Assembly: GCF_001941975.2 (NCBI RefSeq)
Contig: NZ_CP146991.1
Coordinates: 3,903,001 to 3,967,000 of the forward strand
Source of the DNA: Sporomusa sphaeroides DSM 2875
GTDB lineage: Bacteria; Bacillota; Negativicutes; Sporomusales; Sporomusaceae
Length of the DNA: 64,000 bases
Reading direction: 5' to 3'
Position 1 is the first letter of the stretch. Every line of letters begins with the position of its first letter. Below are positions 9,111 through 17,735 of this stretch, piece after piece. The translations under genes were made by a program, and so were the position numbers. The notes under the pieces are model-generated. The model did no database searches. It had not been told where the DNA came from and was given only the letters and a program-made list of their open reading frames with translations.

Positions 9111-9150
9111 GGGTATGAAGCTGCGGCAAATTACCGTTGGCTTCATACCC
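9111..9150 (-). terminator. Terminator of the second uptake operon
   Basis: An 11-bp perfect stem (9111-9121 with 9140-9150). On the minus strand it is followed by CCCTTTTCTTG, giving a U-rich tail. It separates the operon's last methyltransferase gene from the Rex-like gene downstream. Confidence 0.75.
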
Positions 9151-9192
9151 ACGTTTATATATCTATAATTTTTTTAAAAAGATACTGCAGTA

Positions 9193-9786
9193 CTAGCGCT
9201 TCACCGCTCTAATAAAATAGCGATCCCCGGTATCAACTATTTGTGTCACTTGATATCCGGCAGCTGTCAGCCAGGCACCTACCGTTTCTCCCGGTGCCAG
9301 GCGGTCATTCTTGACAGCCTCACTGTCCTTGTGGATAGCGTTGACTTGCTGCCTGGAGATATCATGCATAATGACCAAAGCTCCGCCTTGCCGCAGATGA
9401 CTTTGCATATGAATCATGAACCTTTGTTTATCCTTAATGTGCGGGAAAAAGTTAAAACAAAGTACAGCGTCAAATAAACCGTCCTCAGGTACAAACTCCA
9501 TAATATCGGCAACAGCAAAAGTAATATCGCCAAGGTGGCCATATTTTTCTTCAGCCTTAGCCAGCATATTCGCGGAAAAATCTACTGCCGTAATTTTTCC
9601 GGCAGGGCCAACTGCTTCTTTGAGGAAAGGCAGCAGCACACCGGTGCCGCTGCCGGCATCCAGCACCGTAAACCCCGGCTCTAAGCCAATCATTGCTACC
9701 AGCCGGGCAATCTTGCCAACATCCACTGCCCGTGTACTATCCCAATTATCTGCAATCTTATTGAAGAATTCGCATTCGCTACTCAT
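9193..9786 (-). CDS. Class I SAM-dependent methyltransferase
   Basis: A 197-residue cytoplasmic methyltransferase. The SAM-binding motif I is VLDAGSGTGVLLPFL near residues 40-54, motif II AVDFSANML follows, and the acidic FAVADI and ALVIMHDISR segments complete the Rossmann fold. The start overlaps the stop of the ECF S-component gene by 8 bases, showing translational coupling. It is the last gene of the second uptake operon, just before a terminator. It is one of three full methyltransferases in this operon, and their repetition suggests that the imported molecule or a partner is methylated. The substrate is unknown. Confidence 0.85.
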   Translation of the reverse strand: MSSECEFFNKIADNWDSTRAVDVGKIARLVAMIGLEPGFTVLDAGSGTGVLLPFLKEAVGPAGKITAVDFSANMLAKAEEKYGHLGDITFAVADIMEFVPEDGLFDAVLCFNFFPHIKDKQRFMIHMQSHLRQGGALVIMHDISRQQVNAIHKDSEAVKNDRLAPGETVGAWLTAAGYQVTQIVDTGDRYFIRAVKR

Positions 9787-10312
9787 GTACCTTCACTCTC
9801 CTAAACGCCCCCGGGACTGCTTCCAGCTTCCTGACAAGCAACGGGACAAATAGTAATTGTATAACAATGCCAGGCAAGCCGGTAGAAACGGCCCCGATAA
9901 TAAACGGCAGCGGCTCCAGCGTGACGGCCAGCACTGCTGCCAGGCCTGCCACAACTGCCGCGGCTGCCAGGCGGCCTGCCAGCATGGCGCCAACCAGCGA
10001 CCACACCAAGGGCAGTTTGCACTGCCGGTACAAATAGCCGCCCGCAGTTCCATATACGCCCAGTTCCACTACCATGATTGGCAGCATCGGCATCAGCGGC
10101 GGCATACCGGTAGTCAAACTGCTGATAAACGGTGTCAGCATACCTACTGCCAAACCGCCTTTTAGTCCAAGCAACAGCCCGGCCATCAGCACCGGAATAT
10201 GCATGGGAAGAAACACTGAGCCGGTACCGCCTGCTAAGTGAAAGGCTACCGGCAAGGTCACACCCAGGGCGATAAACATGGCGACATTAATCAGTTTTCG
10301 CGTATAACTCAT
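9779..10312 (-). CDS. ECF-type transporter substrate-binding (S) component
   Basis: A 177-residue integral membrane protein with about five to six helices. The N-terminal region with GVTLPVAFH, LPMHIPVLMAGLLLG and the PFISSLTTGMPP segment matches the ECF S-component fold, in which vitamins or metals are bound within the membrane. S components use a shared energising module (EcfA-A'-T), and none is in the window. It lies between the TonB receptor and a methyltransferase in one operon, with a GAAGGTGA ribosome site. Cobalamin-like compounds, vitamins and metals are all possible ligands, and sequence does not choose between them. Confidence 0.75.
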   Translation of the reverse strand: MSYTRKLINVAMFIALGVTLPVAFHLAGGTGSVFLPMHIPVLMAGLLLGLKGGLAVGMLTPFISSLTTGMPPLMPMLPIMVVELGVYGTAGGYLYRQCKLPLVWSLVGAMLAGRLAAAAVVAGLAAVLAVTLEPLPFIIGAVSTGLPGIVIQLLFVPLLVRKLEAVPGAFRRVKVHE

Positions 10313-10384
10313 ATCTTCACCTTCTCAATAATAACTTTCTCCATAAGAATGATTGCCGCATTAGCGTCCACAGCTTCTCACCGG

Positions 10385-12415
10385 CTATATCTTTTGCGTA
10401 AGACTGACATAGTAAGAACGTCCGGGCATAGGATAACCAATTTGCTCTACATATTGTTTATCAAAGATATTATCGACATAGAGGCTTATCGTTCTGCTCT
10501 TATCAAGTTCGCGGACCACGGCCAGATTATGAGTGGTATAGCCGCCAATTTCTCCCCTGCTGTTATTGTTGTTGTATAAGCCTTGTTGTGAGCTGACAAA
10601 ATTGATATTATACCTTAGCTGCCAGGGCTTGGCATCATACTGATAGCCAAGTGAAACCTTATGCCGCGGCCGGAAATCAAATTCTTCGGCCAAGCCGGCG
10701 TTGGTATTGTTTGTGCCGACTTTTTTAGTGTGTTGATTGGTATAGTTAAGCACAATTCTGTTGCTGTCATCAAATTTATAACTATTCTCCCATTCAGCAC
10801 CCCACACTTTAACCTTATCAATGTTGTAACACCAGAATGGGTTAACATGCTGGAAATTGATATAATCATTAATATCCTGATGATATAGCGTTAGTTTGGT
10901 ATTGTATTTTTCACTGACTTTTTGTTCAGCGCCAATCTCATAGCTGTAACCTTGCTCCGGTTTGAGCTGTTTCCGGTACCCGGGGCTGGCGACAGCAGAA
11001 TTATACTGATTGCTCCACCAATAATATTCAGCCATTGATGGTGCACGCCACAGACGGTTAACCGACAAGAAGGTGGTTGTGTGTTCATTATTCTTAAACG
11101 ACAGGCTCAGCTTTGGCGATAAGGCATCGGTATCATAGTCGCGCATAGCTGTTGCCCCTGCATCATCTTTTTTCGCTGATAAATGGTCATATCTAAGCCC
11201 CAGATACGCTGACCAGCGATCATTCAGCTTGAAAGTATCGTCAATATACGCCCCCCATAAATCTATTTTCTGCGAGGGATATATATCACCTGCACCCGGC
11301 GGCCGCACAGCAAAAGCTCCGTATCCATAACGCAAACGCTTATACTCGCCGCCATAGCCGATCGTGTGACCGTTATTGGTTTCCTGTCCTGAGAAACCAA
11401 AGCTGTCTGATTCATCACTGACAAGGCTGCGATCGAGTATTATCTGTCCGGCGGTATTATAGTTAACCTCCCGGCGTTTTTCATCATTCTTCCAGTAATC
11501 TATCCGCCAGAATCCGGTTTCGGTAGAATGCTTATAAGCAAGATCATAATAGGTATTATCCTTTTCCCAGAAGGAGCCTGGATTGGGAGTGGTCGCCGTT
11601 ATCGGCTGTGGCGGTGACATACTTTCGCCGTCGCTGATGGGAAACCCGGGATCATAGCCTGCTCCTGCACCTGGCCGGTTTGCCACGATAAACCCGCGTT
11701 TAGTCTCAGTTCTATTCAGTCCGACTGCAATATTGTCACTTGGCGTAATATCGTAATTCAGCCTTAAACCATATTGTTTGGCATCATAGTCATTATTGCG
11801 AAGAAAACCATCTGAACCGGTTTTATTGGCAATGATATTAAAATTTAACGGTCCGGCCGATCCGGTATAATTAAATAAGTAGTCATATCGCCCATTACTG
11901 CCTGACAAAATATTAATTTCGCCGCCGTTTATCCCCTTATCGCGGGTAATAATATTAATTACCCCGCCTAAAGTGTTACCATGCGCCGCCGACTTGCCGC
12001 CTTTTATAATTTGGATCTTCTCAACAGTATTGAGTGGAATTGTCGTCCAGTCAACATATTGGCCGCCCATAACTCCGGCAACATTAATCTGCCTTCCATT
12101 CAGCAATACAGTATAACGCCTGGCATCAAATCCCCTGAGCTTAACCGTTCCGTCCTGATTGTCGCCGACCCCTGCCCGCTGTTGAATATCAATACCGGCC
12201 GAACCTCTTAACAGTTCAGGAATACTGGAGGCTTTCCCCGGACTTACCGTTTTAACACTGACTGTCGTATCAGCATTATCCGTTTGCGCACCGTCAGCCT
12301 GAATAATAATCTCTTCAAGACTAAATGTCGGTATCTCCTGAGCGATTGCCGGTGTCCCTGCAAACATCATGCCGGCTACCGCTGCAGCCGCAAGTACCTT
12401 CTTGCTAAATCTCAT
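10385..12415 (-). CDS. TonB-dependent outer-membrane receptor
   Basis: A 676-residue receptor with a signal peptide ending AIAQ, then the extended TonB box IPTFSLEEIIIQ. The plug has ELLRGSAGIDIQQ, VKLRGFDARRYTVLLNG and EKIQIIKGGKSAAHGNTLGGVINI. The barrel region is rich in alternating aromatic residues and the protein ends in Gln-Lys-Ile. The ATG follows AAGGGAGAGGG. It lies directly downstream of tonB in the second uptake operon and resembles the receptor at 6206-8260 in plug organisation, although the barrels differ. Its ligand should be that of the co-encoded NikA-like binding protein; this is inference. Confidence 0.93.
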   Translation of the reverse strand: MRFSKKVLAAAAVAGMMFAGTPAIAQEIPTFSLEEIIIQADGAQTDNADTTVSVKTVSPGKASSIPELLRGSAGIDIQQRAGVGDNQDGTVKLRGFDARRYTVLLNGRQINVAGVMGGQYVDWTTIPLNTVEKIQIIKGGKSAAHGNTLGGVINIITRDKGINGGEINILSGSNGRYDYLFNYTGSAGPLNFNIIANKTGSDGFLRNNDYDAKQYGLRLNYDITPSDNIAVGLNRTETKRGFIVANRPGAGAGYDPGFPISDGESMSPPQPITATTPNPGSFWEKDNTYYDLAYKHSTETGFWRIDYWKNDEKRREVNYNTAGQIILDRSLVSDESDSFGFSGQETNNGHTIGYGGEYKRLRYGYGAFAVRPPGAGDIYPSQKIDLWGAYIDDTFKLNDRWSAYLGLRYDHLSAKKDDAGATAMRDYDTDALSPKLSLSFKNNEHTTTFLSVNRLWRAPSMAEYYWWSNQYNSAVASPGYRKQLKPEQGYSYEIGAEQKVSEKYNTKLTLYHQDINDYINFQHVNPFWCYNIDKVKVWGAEWENSYKFDDSNRIVLNYTNQHTKKVGTNNTNAGLAEEFDFRPRHKVSLGYQYDAKPWQLRYNINFVSSQQGLYNNNNSRGEIGGYTTHNLAVVRELDKSRTISLYVDNIFDKQYVEQIGYPMPGRSYYVSLTQKI

Positions 12416-12470
12416 ATAACCCTCTCCCTTAACAGCTTTTTTCCCAAATAAAAATCCTAAATTTGCACAA

Positions 12471-13163
12471 TTATCTCAGCTTAAACACAACCGTCAAGGT
12501 GGTAAAACACCGAATAGCCTGTCCGCTGCCTTCGTCCTTGGCAGGTACAAACCGCCATTTGCGGACAGCCTGCAGGGCTGCTTCATCCATAGAGCCCCGG
12601 CCGGAGGAGCGCGCCAGACGAACCTCTCCGGTCCGGCCATTTGCCAGCACCTCAATTTTTACGCCCACCGTGCCGGTAAATCCGTCTTGTCTGGCATCAT
12701 CCGGATAGGCAGGCTCAACCTTGCTTAAGATCTGTGGCGCTGATATCCTTCCGGGTGCCGGAGCCGCTACGCCGGTCCCTGCCCCTGCCCCTGCCAACGC
12801 TGGCGCCGCCTCGCCTGAACCACTGCCTGCCGGCGCAGCCGCTTCGGCTGCCGGACTAAAGCTCTCGGTTACAACCTCGCTGGCAGCCACATTTGCTACC
12901 GGCTTTTGAGCGGCGGCCACCGGACGAACGTCAACCGGCGCAGTTGGTTGCACTGCAGCATTGGGCTCCCGCGGCATAGCCACCGGCACGGCGGCAGCCT
13001 GCTCCGGGGCAGTCACACTGCTGATAAGCTCCATCTCAATATACTCAGGTTCTGCCACCTTGCTGAATACACTGCCTCCCAGCCAGCCGGCCCCGACAAA
13101 GATCAAACAATGAATAAAACAGGAAACAACCAGGGCACGCCGCCAATATAACTGTTCTGGCAT
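12471..13163 (-). CDS. tonB: TonB energy-transducing protein
   Basis: About 230 residues: one N-terminal membrane helix (ALVVSCFIHCLIFVGAGWL), a long Pro/Ala-rich periplasmic spacer, and a C-terminal TonB domain with EPAYPDDARQDGFTGTV, GSMDEAALQAVRKWRFVPA and VVFKL. The domain contacts TonB boxes of receptors and transmits the energy harvested by ExbB-ExbD. I chose ATG 13163, 6 bases after GAGGTG. GTG 13172, overlapping the exbD stop, is the alternative. The gene order exbB-exbD-tonB-receptor suggests this TonB is dedicated to the local receptor or receptors. Confidence 0.93.
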   Translation of the reverse strand: MPEQLYWRRALVVSCFIHCLIFVGAGWLGGSVFSKVAEPEYIEMELISSVTAPEQAAAVPVAMPREPNAAVQPTAPVDVRPVAAAQKPVANVAASEVVTESFSPAAEAAAPAGSGSGEAAPALAGAGAGTGVAAPAPGRISAPQILSKVEPAYPDDARQDGFTGTVGVKIEVLANGRTGEVRLARSSGRGSMDEAALQAVRKWRFVPAKDEGSGQAIRCFTTLTVVFKLR

Positions 13164-13168
13164 AACCT

Positions 13169-13579
13169 TCACCTCTGTGCCTGTTCGGTAGCTACGGCTA
13201 CCTTTTTCACACCCAGCGCCTTAAGCTCGTCGAGAACCTGGACAACCCTGCCATATTCAGCCTGTTTATCTGCCCGCAAAACAAACGCGGAATCTGCCTG
13301 GCGGGCTAACTGGGCTTGGATACGGGCTTTAAATAGCTCAGGCGGAATCTGTTCCTGTTCAACATAAACCGCACCGTCCCGCGCAATGGTAATAGCGACA
13401 TTTTTCGCCACATCTGCCTGTGCTGCCGAAGCCTGGGGCAAACTAACAGGCAAGGTCCGCTGCTCTACCATATACAAAGTGCTCATCATGAAAAACACCA
13501 GCAAAAAGAAAATAATATCAATCATCGGAATAATCATCAGCTTGGGCTGGCGTTCTACTCTCAGACTACGCAATTTCAC
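13169..13579 (-). CDS. exbD: ExbD/TolR biopolymer transport protein
   Basis: About 136 residues with one membrane helix (MIIPMIDIIFFLLVFFMMST) containing the conserved Asp of ExbD proteins, followed by a periplasmic domain. GTG 13579, 8 bases after GGAG, gives the family-typical start MKLRSLRVERQPKLMIIPM. The upstream TTG 13606 has no ribosome site. The gene overlaps the end of exbB and its stop overlaps tonB, so the three are tightly coupled. It uses the proton gradient with ExbB to energise TonB. Confidence 0.93.
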   Translation of the reverse strand: MKLRSLRVERQPKLMIIPMIDIIFFLLVFFMMSTLYMVEQRTLPVSLPQASAAQADVAKNVAITIARDGAVYVEQEQIPPELFKARIQAQLARQADSAFVLRADKQAEYGRVVQVLDELKALGVKKVAVATEQAQR

Positions 13580-14201
13580 GTCGGTCACTCCGTCTCTTGG
13601 CCTCAATTAATACGGCACCGCCCTGTTCCATGCCGGTAATAATCCTATCAAGCCGGTGAGTATAGTAAGTATGTACAGTAAGGGCCATAACGGCTACACA
13701 AAGCCCGGCTGCGGTAGCCACCAGCGCTTCACCCACCCCGCCGGTAATGGCATGCGGCTGGCCTGACTGAATTGTCATGATGTTAAAGGATGAAATCATC
13801 CCGACAACTGTACCTAATAAACCCAAAAGCGGCGCCAAGGTAACAATGGTATCAAGATAACCAAGCTTTTCTCTTAGTTTCGCAGCAGTCTGAGCCGCAA
13901 AACCGGTCATGGTGCTTTCTAAATCACAGGCATCAAAGTGAATATTGCCTAAACCCCGCGCCAGCATGGCAGCTGTTACACCGCCGCCAGTCTCACACAC
14001 GCGCTGCGCTCCAGCCCAATCACATTTGTCAAGTTTGGGCGTCACTTCAGTCAACAGTTTGTTAATGTCTGTAGCCGCCTTACGGTAATACTGGTAGCGT
14101 TCAACAGCAATGGTTACGACCATGAGTGAACATACAAGCAGCGGATACATTACCAGACCGCCTTTTTTGAATAACTCAATGCTGCTAGTAATAAGTTCCA
14201 T
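13566..14201 (-). CDS. exbB: ExbB/MotA/TolQ-type proton channel
   Basis: A 211-residue membrane protein with three helices. The conserved C-terminal pair includes LGYLDTIVTLAPLLGLLGTVVGM and the GGVGEALVATAAGLCVAV block, which form the ExbB proton channel. ATG follows TGGAGG. It is the first gene of exbB-exbD-tonB-receptor, preceded by a 248-base leader with a terminator-like hairpin at 14261-14314. It works in the inner membrane with ExbD. Confidence 0.93.
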   Translation of the reverse strand: MELITSSIELFKKGGLVMYPLLVCSLMVVTIAVERYQYYRKAATDINKLLTEVTPKLDKCDWAGAQRVCETGGGVTAAMLARGLGNIHFDACDLESTMTGFAAQTAAKLREKLGYLDTIVTLAPLLGLLGTVVGMISSFNIMTIQSGQPHAITGGVGEALVATAAGLCVAVMALTVHTYYTHRLDRIITGMEQGGAVLIEAKRRSDRREIA

Positions 14202-14260
14202 AATACCTCCACAGATTATCTTATACGCAAACTTATTGCTAATAACTTAAGCACCACCCC

Positions 14261-14314
14261 CAAAAAAATAAAAACCACAAAGAACTACGGTCCTTAACCG
14301 CAATACCTTCATGG
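14261..14314 (-). promoter_or_regulatory. Hairpin with U-run upstream of exbB (attenuator or upstream-gene terminator)
   Basis: On the minus strand, bases 14314-14307 pair with 14282-14275 (CCATGAAG with CTTTGTGG, two G-U pairs) around an inner CGGT/ACCG stem, and a U-rich tail follows. It lies between the stop of the Gate-domain protein and exbB. A similar element (22211-22265) stands before the first gene of this locus. It may simply terminate the upstream gene. Confidence 0.5.
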
Positions 14315-14449
14315 TTATTGGTTCACATTATTACATTATTCCACTTATTTAAAACAGTTACCCCACAGCTTTCTTAGCTGCATTTACTACAATAACAACA
14401 TAATCCTTATTGGTTTGAATACAAAGCAGCTGAAATAGGCACTACCCTG

Positions 14450-15418
14450 TCAGCTGCTTTTCAGATACAGCGCGACCCCGGCCCCCGCAACCACCATGGC
14501 CAGATGAATGCCTGTCCCCACAAGGGTAACCGTGGTCCCGTTTTTAGCGCCAAAAATAGAAAGATTAGCAGGCAATACCTGAGATAAACCATAATAAACA
14601 TTATGAAAAAACGAGGCAACCAGCAGGACAAAGATAACATCCTGGGGAGCCAGCGCCCCGCTGTGCAGCAAGGTTCCGGCCACACCAATGGCGGCAATCA
14701 TGGTAGGTATCCCGGCGATAATGACCAGCACCCCGGCAGCCGTAAGCTTAAACCAGCGCAGGAAAGGGTCAAGCCCGTTGATCAGGTCTTTAATAAAGTC
14801 CGTATGCATGAGGAAGCCGAAGGCCAGCGTAATGGGCATAAACACCACGGCAATATCCCAAAACTGCTGGAAGGCTTTCCGGCCTGCGGCAATCAGGTCA
14901 GTCTTATCTGCCGCTGCAGCGCAGTTTTCCTGCTGCTCCTGCCACTGCCCTGCCCCATTTTTCTTGGCCAGCAGCCTGTTCCAGACAAAGCCGCTTACGG
15001 TAGCAAGGGAGCTTATCCCAATATTGATGAAAAAAAACGACAGCCCCAGCTCCCACCCCAGTGAGGTAACCAGAACAGGACTAAAATAAAAAACGGAAAA
15101 ATAGATGCTTGTCGGCAGTGACCCCATTACATACACAGCCATCAGGGTATTGTTCGTTATCGCGCCGCTTTTGCCAAAATCGGCCAGCATGGCATTGGCG
15201 GCAAAACGGTTTAACAAGCATAACATAAAAAACGGTCCAAGTGCTTCCGGCAATTTCCCCAGGGCGGTCATCGGCCGCGTGAGTTTGCTGAAAAAGCGGA
15301 AAAACTTGCCGGTTCTAAGCACAACACCGCAATAACACCCCAGGAACATGGCCGGCAGAGCTATTTTCCACATAGAAAGAACATCGGTTAATGCTAACAT
15401 TATATCCATAGTGAGCAT
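14450..15418 (-). CDS. Gate-domain (nucleoside-recognition type) membrane protein
   Basis: A 322-residue protein with about eight membrane helices in two similar halves, typical of the Gate/Nucleoside_recog family that also forms the membrane part of FeoB and SpmA/B. Notable stretches are LLNRFAANAMLADFGKSGAI and LIIAGIPTMIAAIGVAGTLL-type helices, with a Gln/Ala-rich cytoplasmic linker at about 160-175. The start at 15418 is only moderately supported (GGAGG 17 bases upstream). It sits between a methyltransferase and exbB within the uptake operon, so a role in moving the ligand or its metal across the inner membrane is plausible but unproven. Confidence 0.7.
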   Translation of the reverse strand: MLTMDIMLALTDVLSMWKIALPAMFLGCYCGVVLRTGKFFRFFSKLTRPMTALGKLPEALGPFFMLCLLNRFAANAMLADFGKSGAITNNTLMAVYVMGSLPTSIYFSVFYFSPVLVTSLGWELGLSFFFINIGISSLATVSGFVWNRLLAKKNGAGQWQEQQENCAAAADKTDLIAAGRKAFQQFWDIAVVFMPITLAFGFLMHTDFIKDLINGLDPFLRWFKLTAAGVLVIIAGIPTMIAAIGVAGTLLHSGALAPQDVIFVLLVASFFHNVYYGLSQVLPANLSIFGAKNGTTVTLVGTGIHLAMVVAGAGVALYLKSS

Positions 15419-15471
15419 GATAGTTTATATCATATCCTCCAATCATCGGCCACCTGCCAGGGGTGGATTGC

Positions 15472-16164
15472 CTACTTTTCCGTCAATACAAACCGGAAGA
15501 TATAAGACTGCTCATAAGATGCCTTCATTTTGTCGGCAATACATAAAAAGCCGTCTTCTTCACGGGAAATGTCAATAAATCCCTGTGTTCTGCGGCGCTG
15601 AAGCTCCACCCGGAACCCCTCGGCAGCAAAAGTCTGGGCAATAAAATCCAGGGTATGGGCATTGGATTCTACCAGACTGTTCCGGTTAATCCATTCAGTA
15701 AAACGCTGCAAACTGGGATTATCGTTCAAATCCGTGTAGGTGGCATAATAGACCCCGCCCGGCTTTAACAGCTGCTTGATTTTCCAGGCATGGGTTTTCA
15801 GGTCTTTAATCAGGTAGATAACAGCCTGGCTGACAGCCAGGTCAAACCGGTTGACAAACTGTTCCGGCGTAGTTGTCGCAACATAGGTTAACGGCAAATC
15901 CCCTTTGCGCGCGTTGGCAACAGCAATCGATTCCTGCGCCAAATCAATGCCCATGCCCTCCTTAAACGGTTTGACCTGGTAAAGGTGCCGTAAAAAGCCG
16001 CCCTGATTGCAGCCAAAATCAAGTACCGTCATTCCGGACAGATCCTGTTCCTGGATCAGGTGAATCACTTCCCGCCAGCCACGCAGATGCCGGTCTTCCA
16101 TTTGCTGCTCGCCCTCGGTGCGATTCTGCCACCATACATTATAAAGCTTGTCCTCTTGTAGCAT
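15472..16164 (-). CDS. Class I SAM-dependent methyltransferase
   Basis: About 230 residues from ATG 16164, which follows GGGAGGCG. Motif I VLDFGCNQGGFLRHL is preceded by a helical cap and followed by GMGIDLAQESI (motif II), then FDLAVSQAVIYLI and LLKPGGVYYATYTD. The N-terminal WWQNRTEG segment is unlike the other methyltransferases of the locus, so the three are not recent duplicates. It lies 23 bases after the binding-protein gene and before the Gate-domain gene. A small-molecule substrate such as the imported ligand is inferred from context only. Confidence 0.85.
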   Translation of the reverse strand: MLQEDKLYNVWWQNRTEGEQQMEDRHLRGWREVIHLIQEQDLSGMTVLDFGCNQGGFLRHLYQVKPFKEGMGIDLAQESIAVANARKGDLPLTYVATTTPEQFVNRFDLAVSQAVIYLIKDLKTHAWKIKQLLKPGGVYYATYTDLNDNPSLQRFTEWINRNSLVESNAHTLDFIAQTFAAEGFRVELQRRRTQGFIDISREEDGFLCIADKMKASYEQSYIFRFVLTEK

Positions 16165-16186
16165 GGAATGTCGCCTCCCATTTATA

Positions 16187-17722
16187 TTATTGAAATTGCA
16201 AATCACTTGTCAATACATGAGCTTCCGTGGGATGGATACGGAAATTCCGCAATGTTTTCTTATACGCATCCACATGTACATAATAATTCAAGAAGATGGC
16301 CGGAATCTCCTTGTCAATAATCTCCTGCGCCTGATAATAATCAGCCTGACGTTTAGCCGGGTCGGTTTCCCTTAAAGCACCTTCCAGCAAGCTGTCCAGT
16401 TCCTTATTCACGTAGTTGGGCCGGTATTTTGACATGCTGGTTGAGCGGAAATCCTCAAAAGCAATGGACGGGTCCGGGGTAAAGGCCAGTCCGCGTGCCA
16501 CCAGTACCATATCAAAATTCTTTGATACCATGGCTTTTTCCGCAACGCCGATATCAGCCACCTGAATGTTGAGCTTGATGCCCACAGCGGCAAGCTGTGC
16601 CTGGACAACCAGGGCTATATCAGGAAGCTCCGGGCGGCTGCTATAGGTAATCAGATTGAATTCCAGCTTTTTGCCCTGTTTCTCCCGGATACCGCTGCCA
16701 TTGTCCACCCAGCCTGCCTTGTCCAGTAAGGCCCTGGCTGTGGCGACAGAATGTTCACCGGCTTTGATGGCAGGATTGCCCCATGGCAGGTTTTCCGGGA
16801 ACATCCCGGCGGCTGCTTTGCTATATCCCCCCAAAACGTCTTTAACAATAGCCTCCCGGTCAAGAGCATGGCTGATTGCCAGACGCACCTCGTGATCGGC
16901 CAGCCCGGCTTGCTCAGTATTAAAATAGATAACCCGCACCCGCCCCACAGGGCTAACCGCCACCTGATAGCCGGCATTGCCCTGGAGCAGCTTGGCATTG
17001 GCCGGAAGGACATTGCGGATAAAATCCACTTCACCGGACTGCAGCGCCATGAACCGGGTTTGCGCGTCAGGATAATGACGGTTAATGACCTGTTTTATGT
17101 GCGGTGCACCCTTCCAATATTCAGCAAACCCCTCGGTGACAATGCTTTTATCCTGCGCTACCTGCACAAATTTATAGGGGCCGGTGCCGATCAGGCTGGT
17201 AAATTTTCCGTCCACCATGGCTTTCTCGCCATAGATTGACGACTCCGGCGTAGCCAGGTAAGCAGGTAGTGCCACCACAGGCTTCCGGGTTTTTATAAGA
17301 ATTTCGTGGTCGGAAACAATCTCAATACTGTCAAGCGGAATGGTTTTAGCGGTTTCGGCAAACCGTTCCACCGCCAGCTTGACACTTTTGGCAGTCATAA
17401 GAGAACCGTCATGAAATTTTACATTTGGCCGAAGCGTAAACTTCCAGGCGGTGGCGTCAATGGCCTGCCATTCCAGTGCCAGCCCCGGCACCAGCCTGCC
17501 GTCAAAATCCACCGCAACCAAAGTTTCCATAATGCCGCTCCGAACCAGAAAATACCCTGATTTAACCGGATCGGCAATTGGCATCTCAAAATCCCACCCC
17601 ACCTTTAAGGTGGTATTGGCCGGGGCACTGGCCGGCTTACCGCCGCAGCCGGCCAGTGCGGTTAACGCAAATACCAGCAGCACGAATAAACACATTTTCT
17701 TTTGCATCGCTGTTGTTGACAA
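16187..17722 (-). CDS. Nickel/peptide-type ABC transporter substrate-binding lipoprotein (SBP_bac_5)
   Basis: About 511 residues. The TTG at 17722 is 7 bases after AAGGAGGAG and is the best start, although ATG 17707 is possible. The signal peptide ends in LTALAGC, making a lipoprotein. Family blocks include LALEWQAIDATAWKFTLR, KFHDGSLMTAKSVKLAVERF, GTGPYKFV and AISHALDREAIV. It has the same fold family as the protein at 1044-2606, but the sequences are well diverged. It is the binding protein of the four-gene importer transcribed just before it. The ligand is unknown; nickel or another metal chelate is favoured by the family and the TonB context. Confidence 0.87.
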   Translation of the reverse strand: MSTTAMQKKMCLFVLLVFALTALAGCGGKPASAPANTTLKVGWDFEMPIADPVKSGYFLVRSGIMETLVAVDFDGRLVPGLALEWQAIDATAWKFTLRPNVKFHDGSLMTAKSVKLAVERFAETAKTIPLDSIEIVSDHEILIKTRKPVVALPAYLATPESSIYGEKAMVDGKFTSLIGTGPYKFVQVAQDKSIVTEGFAEYWKGAPHIKQVINRHYPDAQTRFMALQSGEVDFIRNVLPANAKLLQGNAGYQVAVSPVGRVRVIYFNTEQAGLADHEVRLAISHALDREAIVKDVLGGYSKAAAGMFPENLPWGNPAIKAGEHSVATARALLDKAGWVDNGSGIREKQGKKLEFNLITYSSRPELPDIALVVQAQLAAVGIKLNIQVADIGVAEKAMVSKNFDMVLVARGLAFTPDPSIAFEDFRSTSMSKYRPNYVNKELDSLLEGALRETDPAKRQADYYQAQEIIDKEIPAIFLNYYVHVDAYKKTLRNFRIHPTEAHVLTSDLQFQ

Positions 17723-17735
17723 GCTATCTCCTCCT

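Noticed and set aside
12700-13060. Pro/Ala-rich repeat in tonB as a frameshift or low-complexity artefact
   Set aside because: Such spacers are normal in TonB, and the frame is continuous from membrane helix to C-terminal domain.
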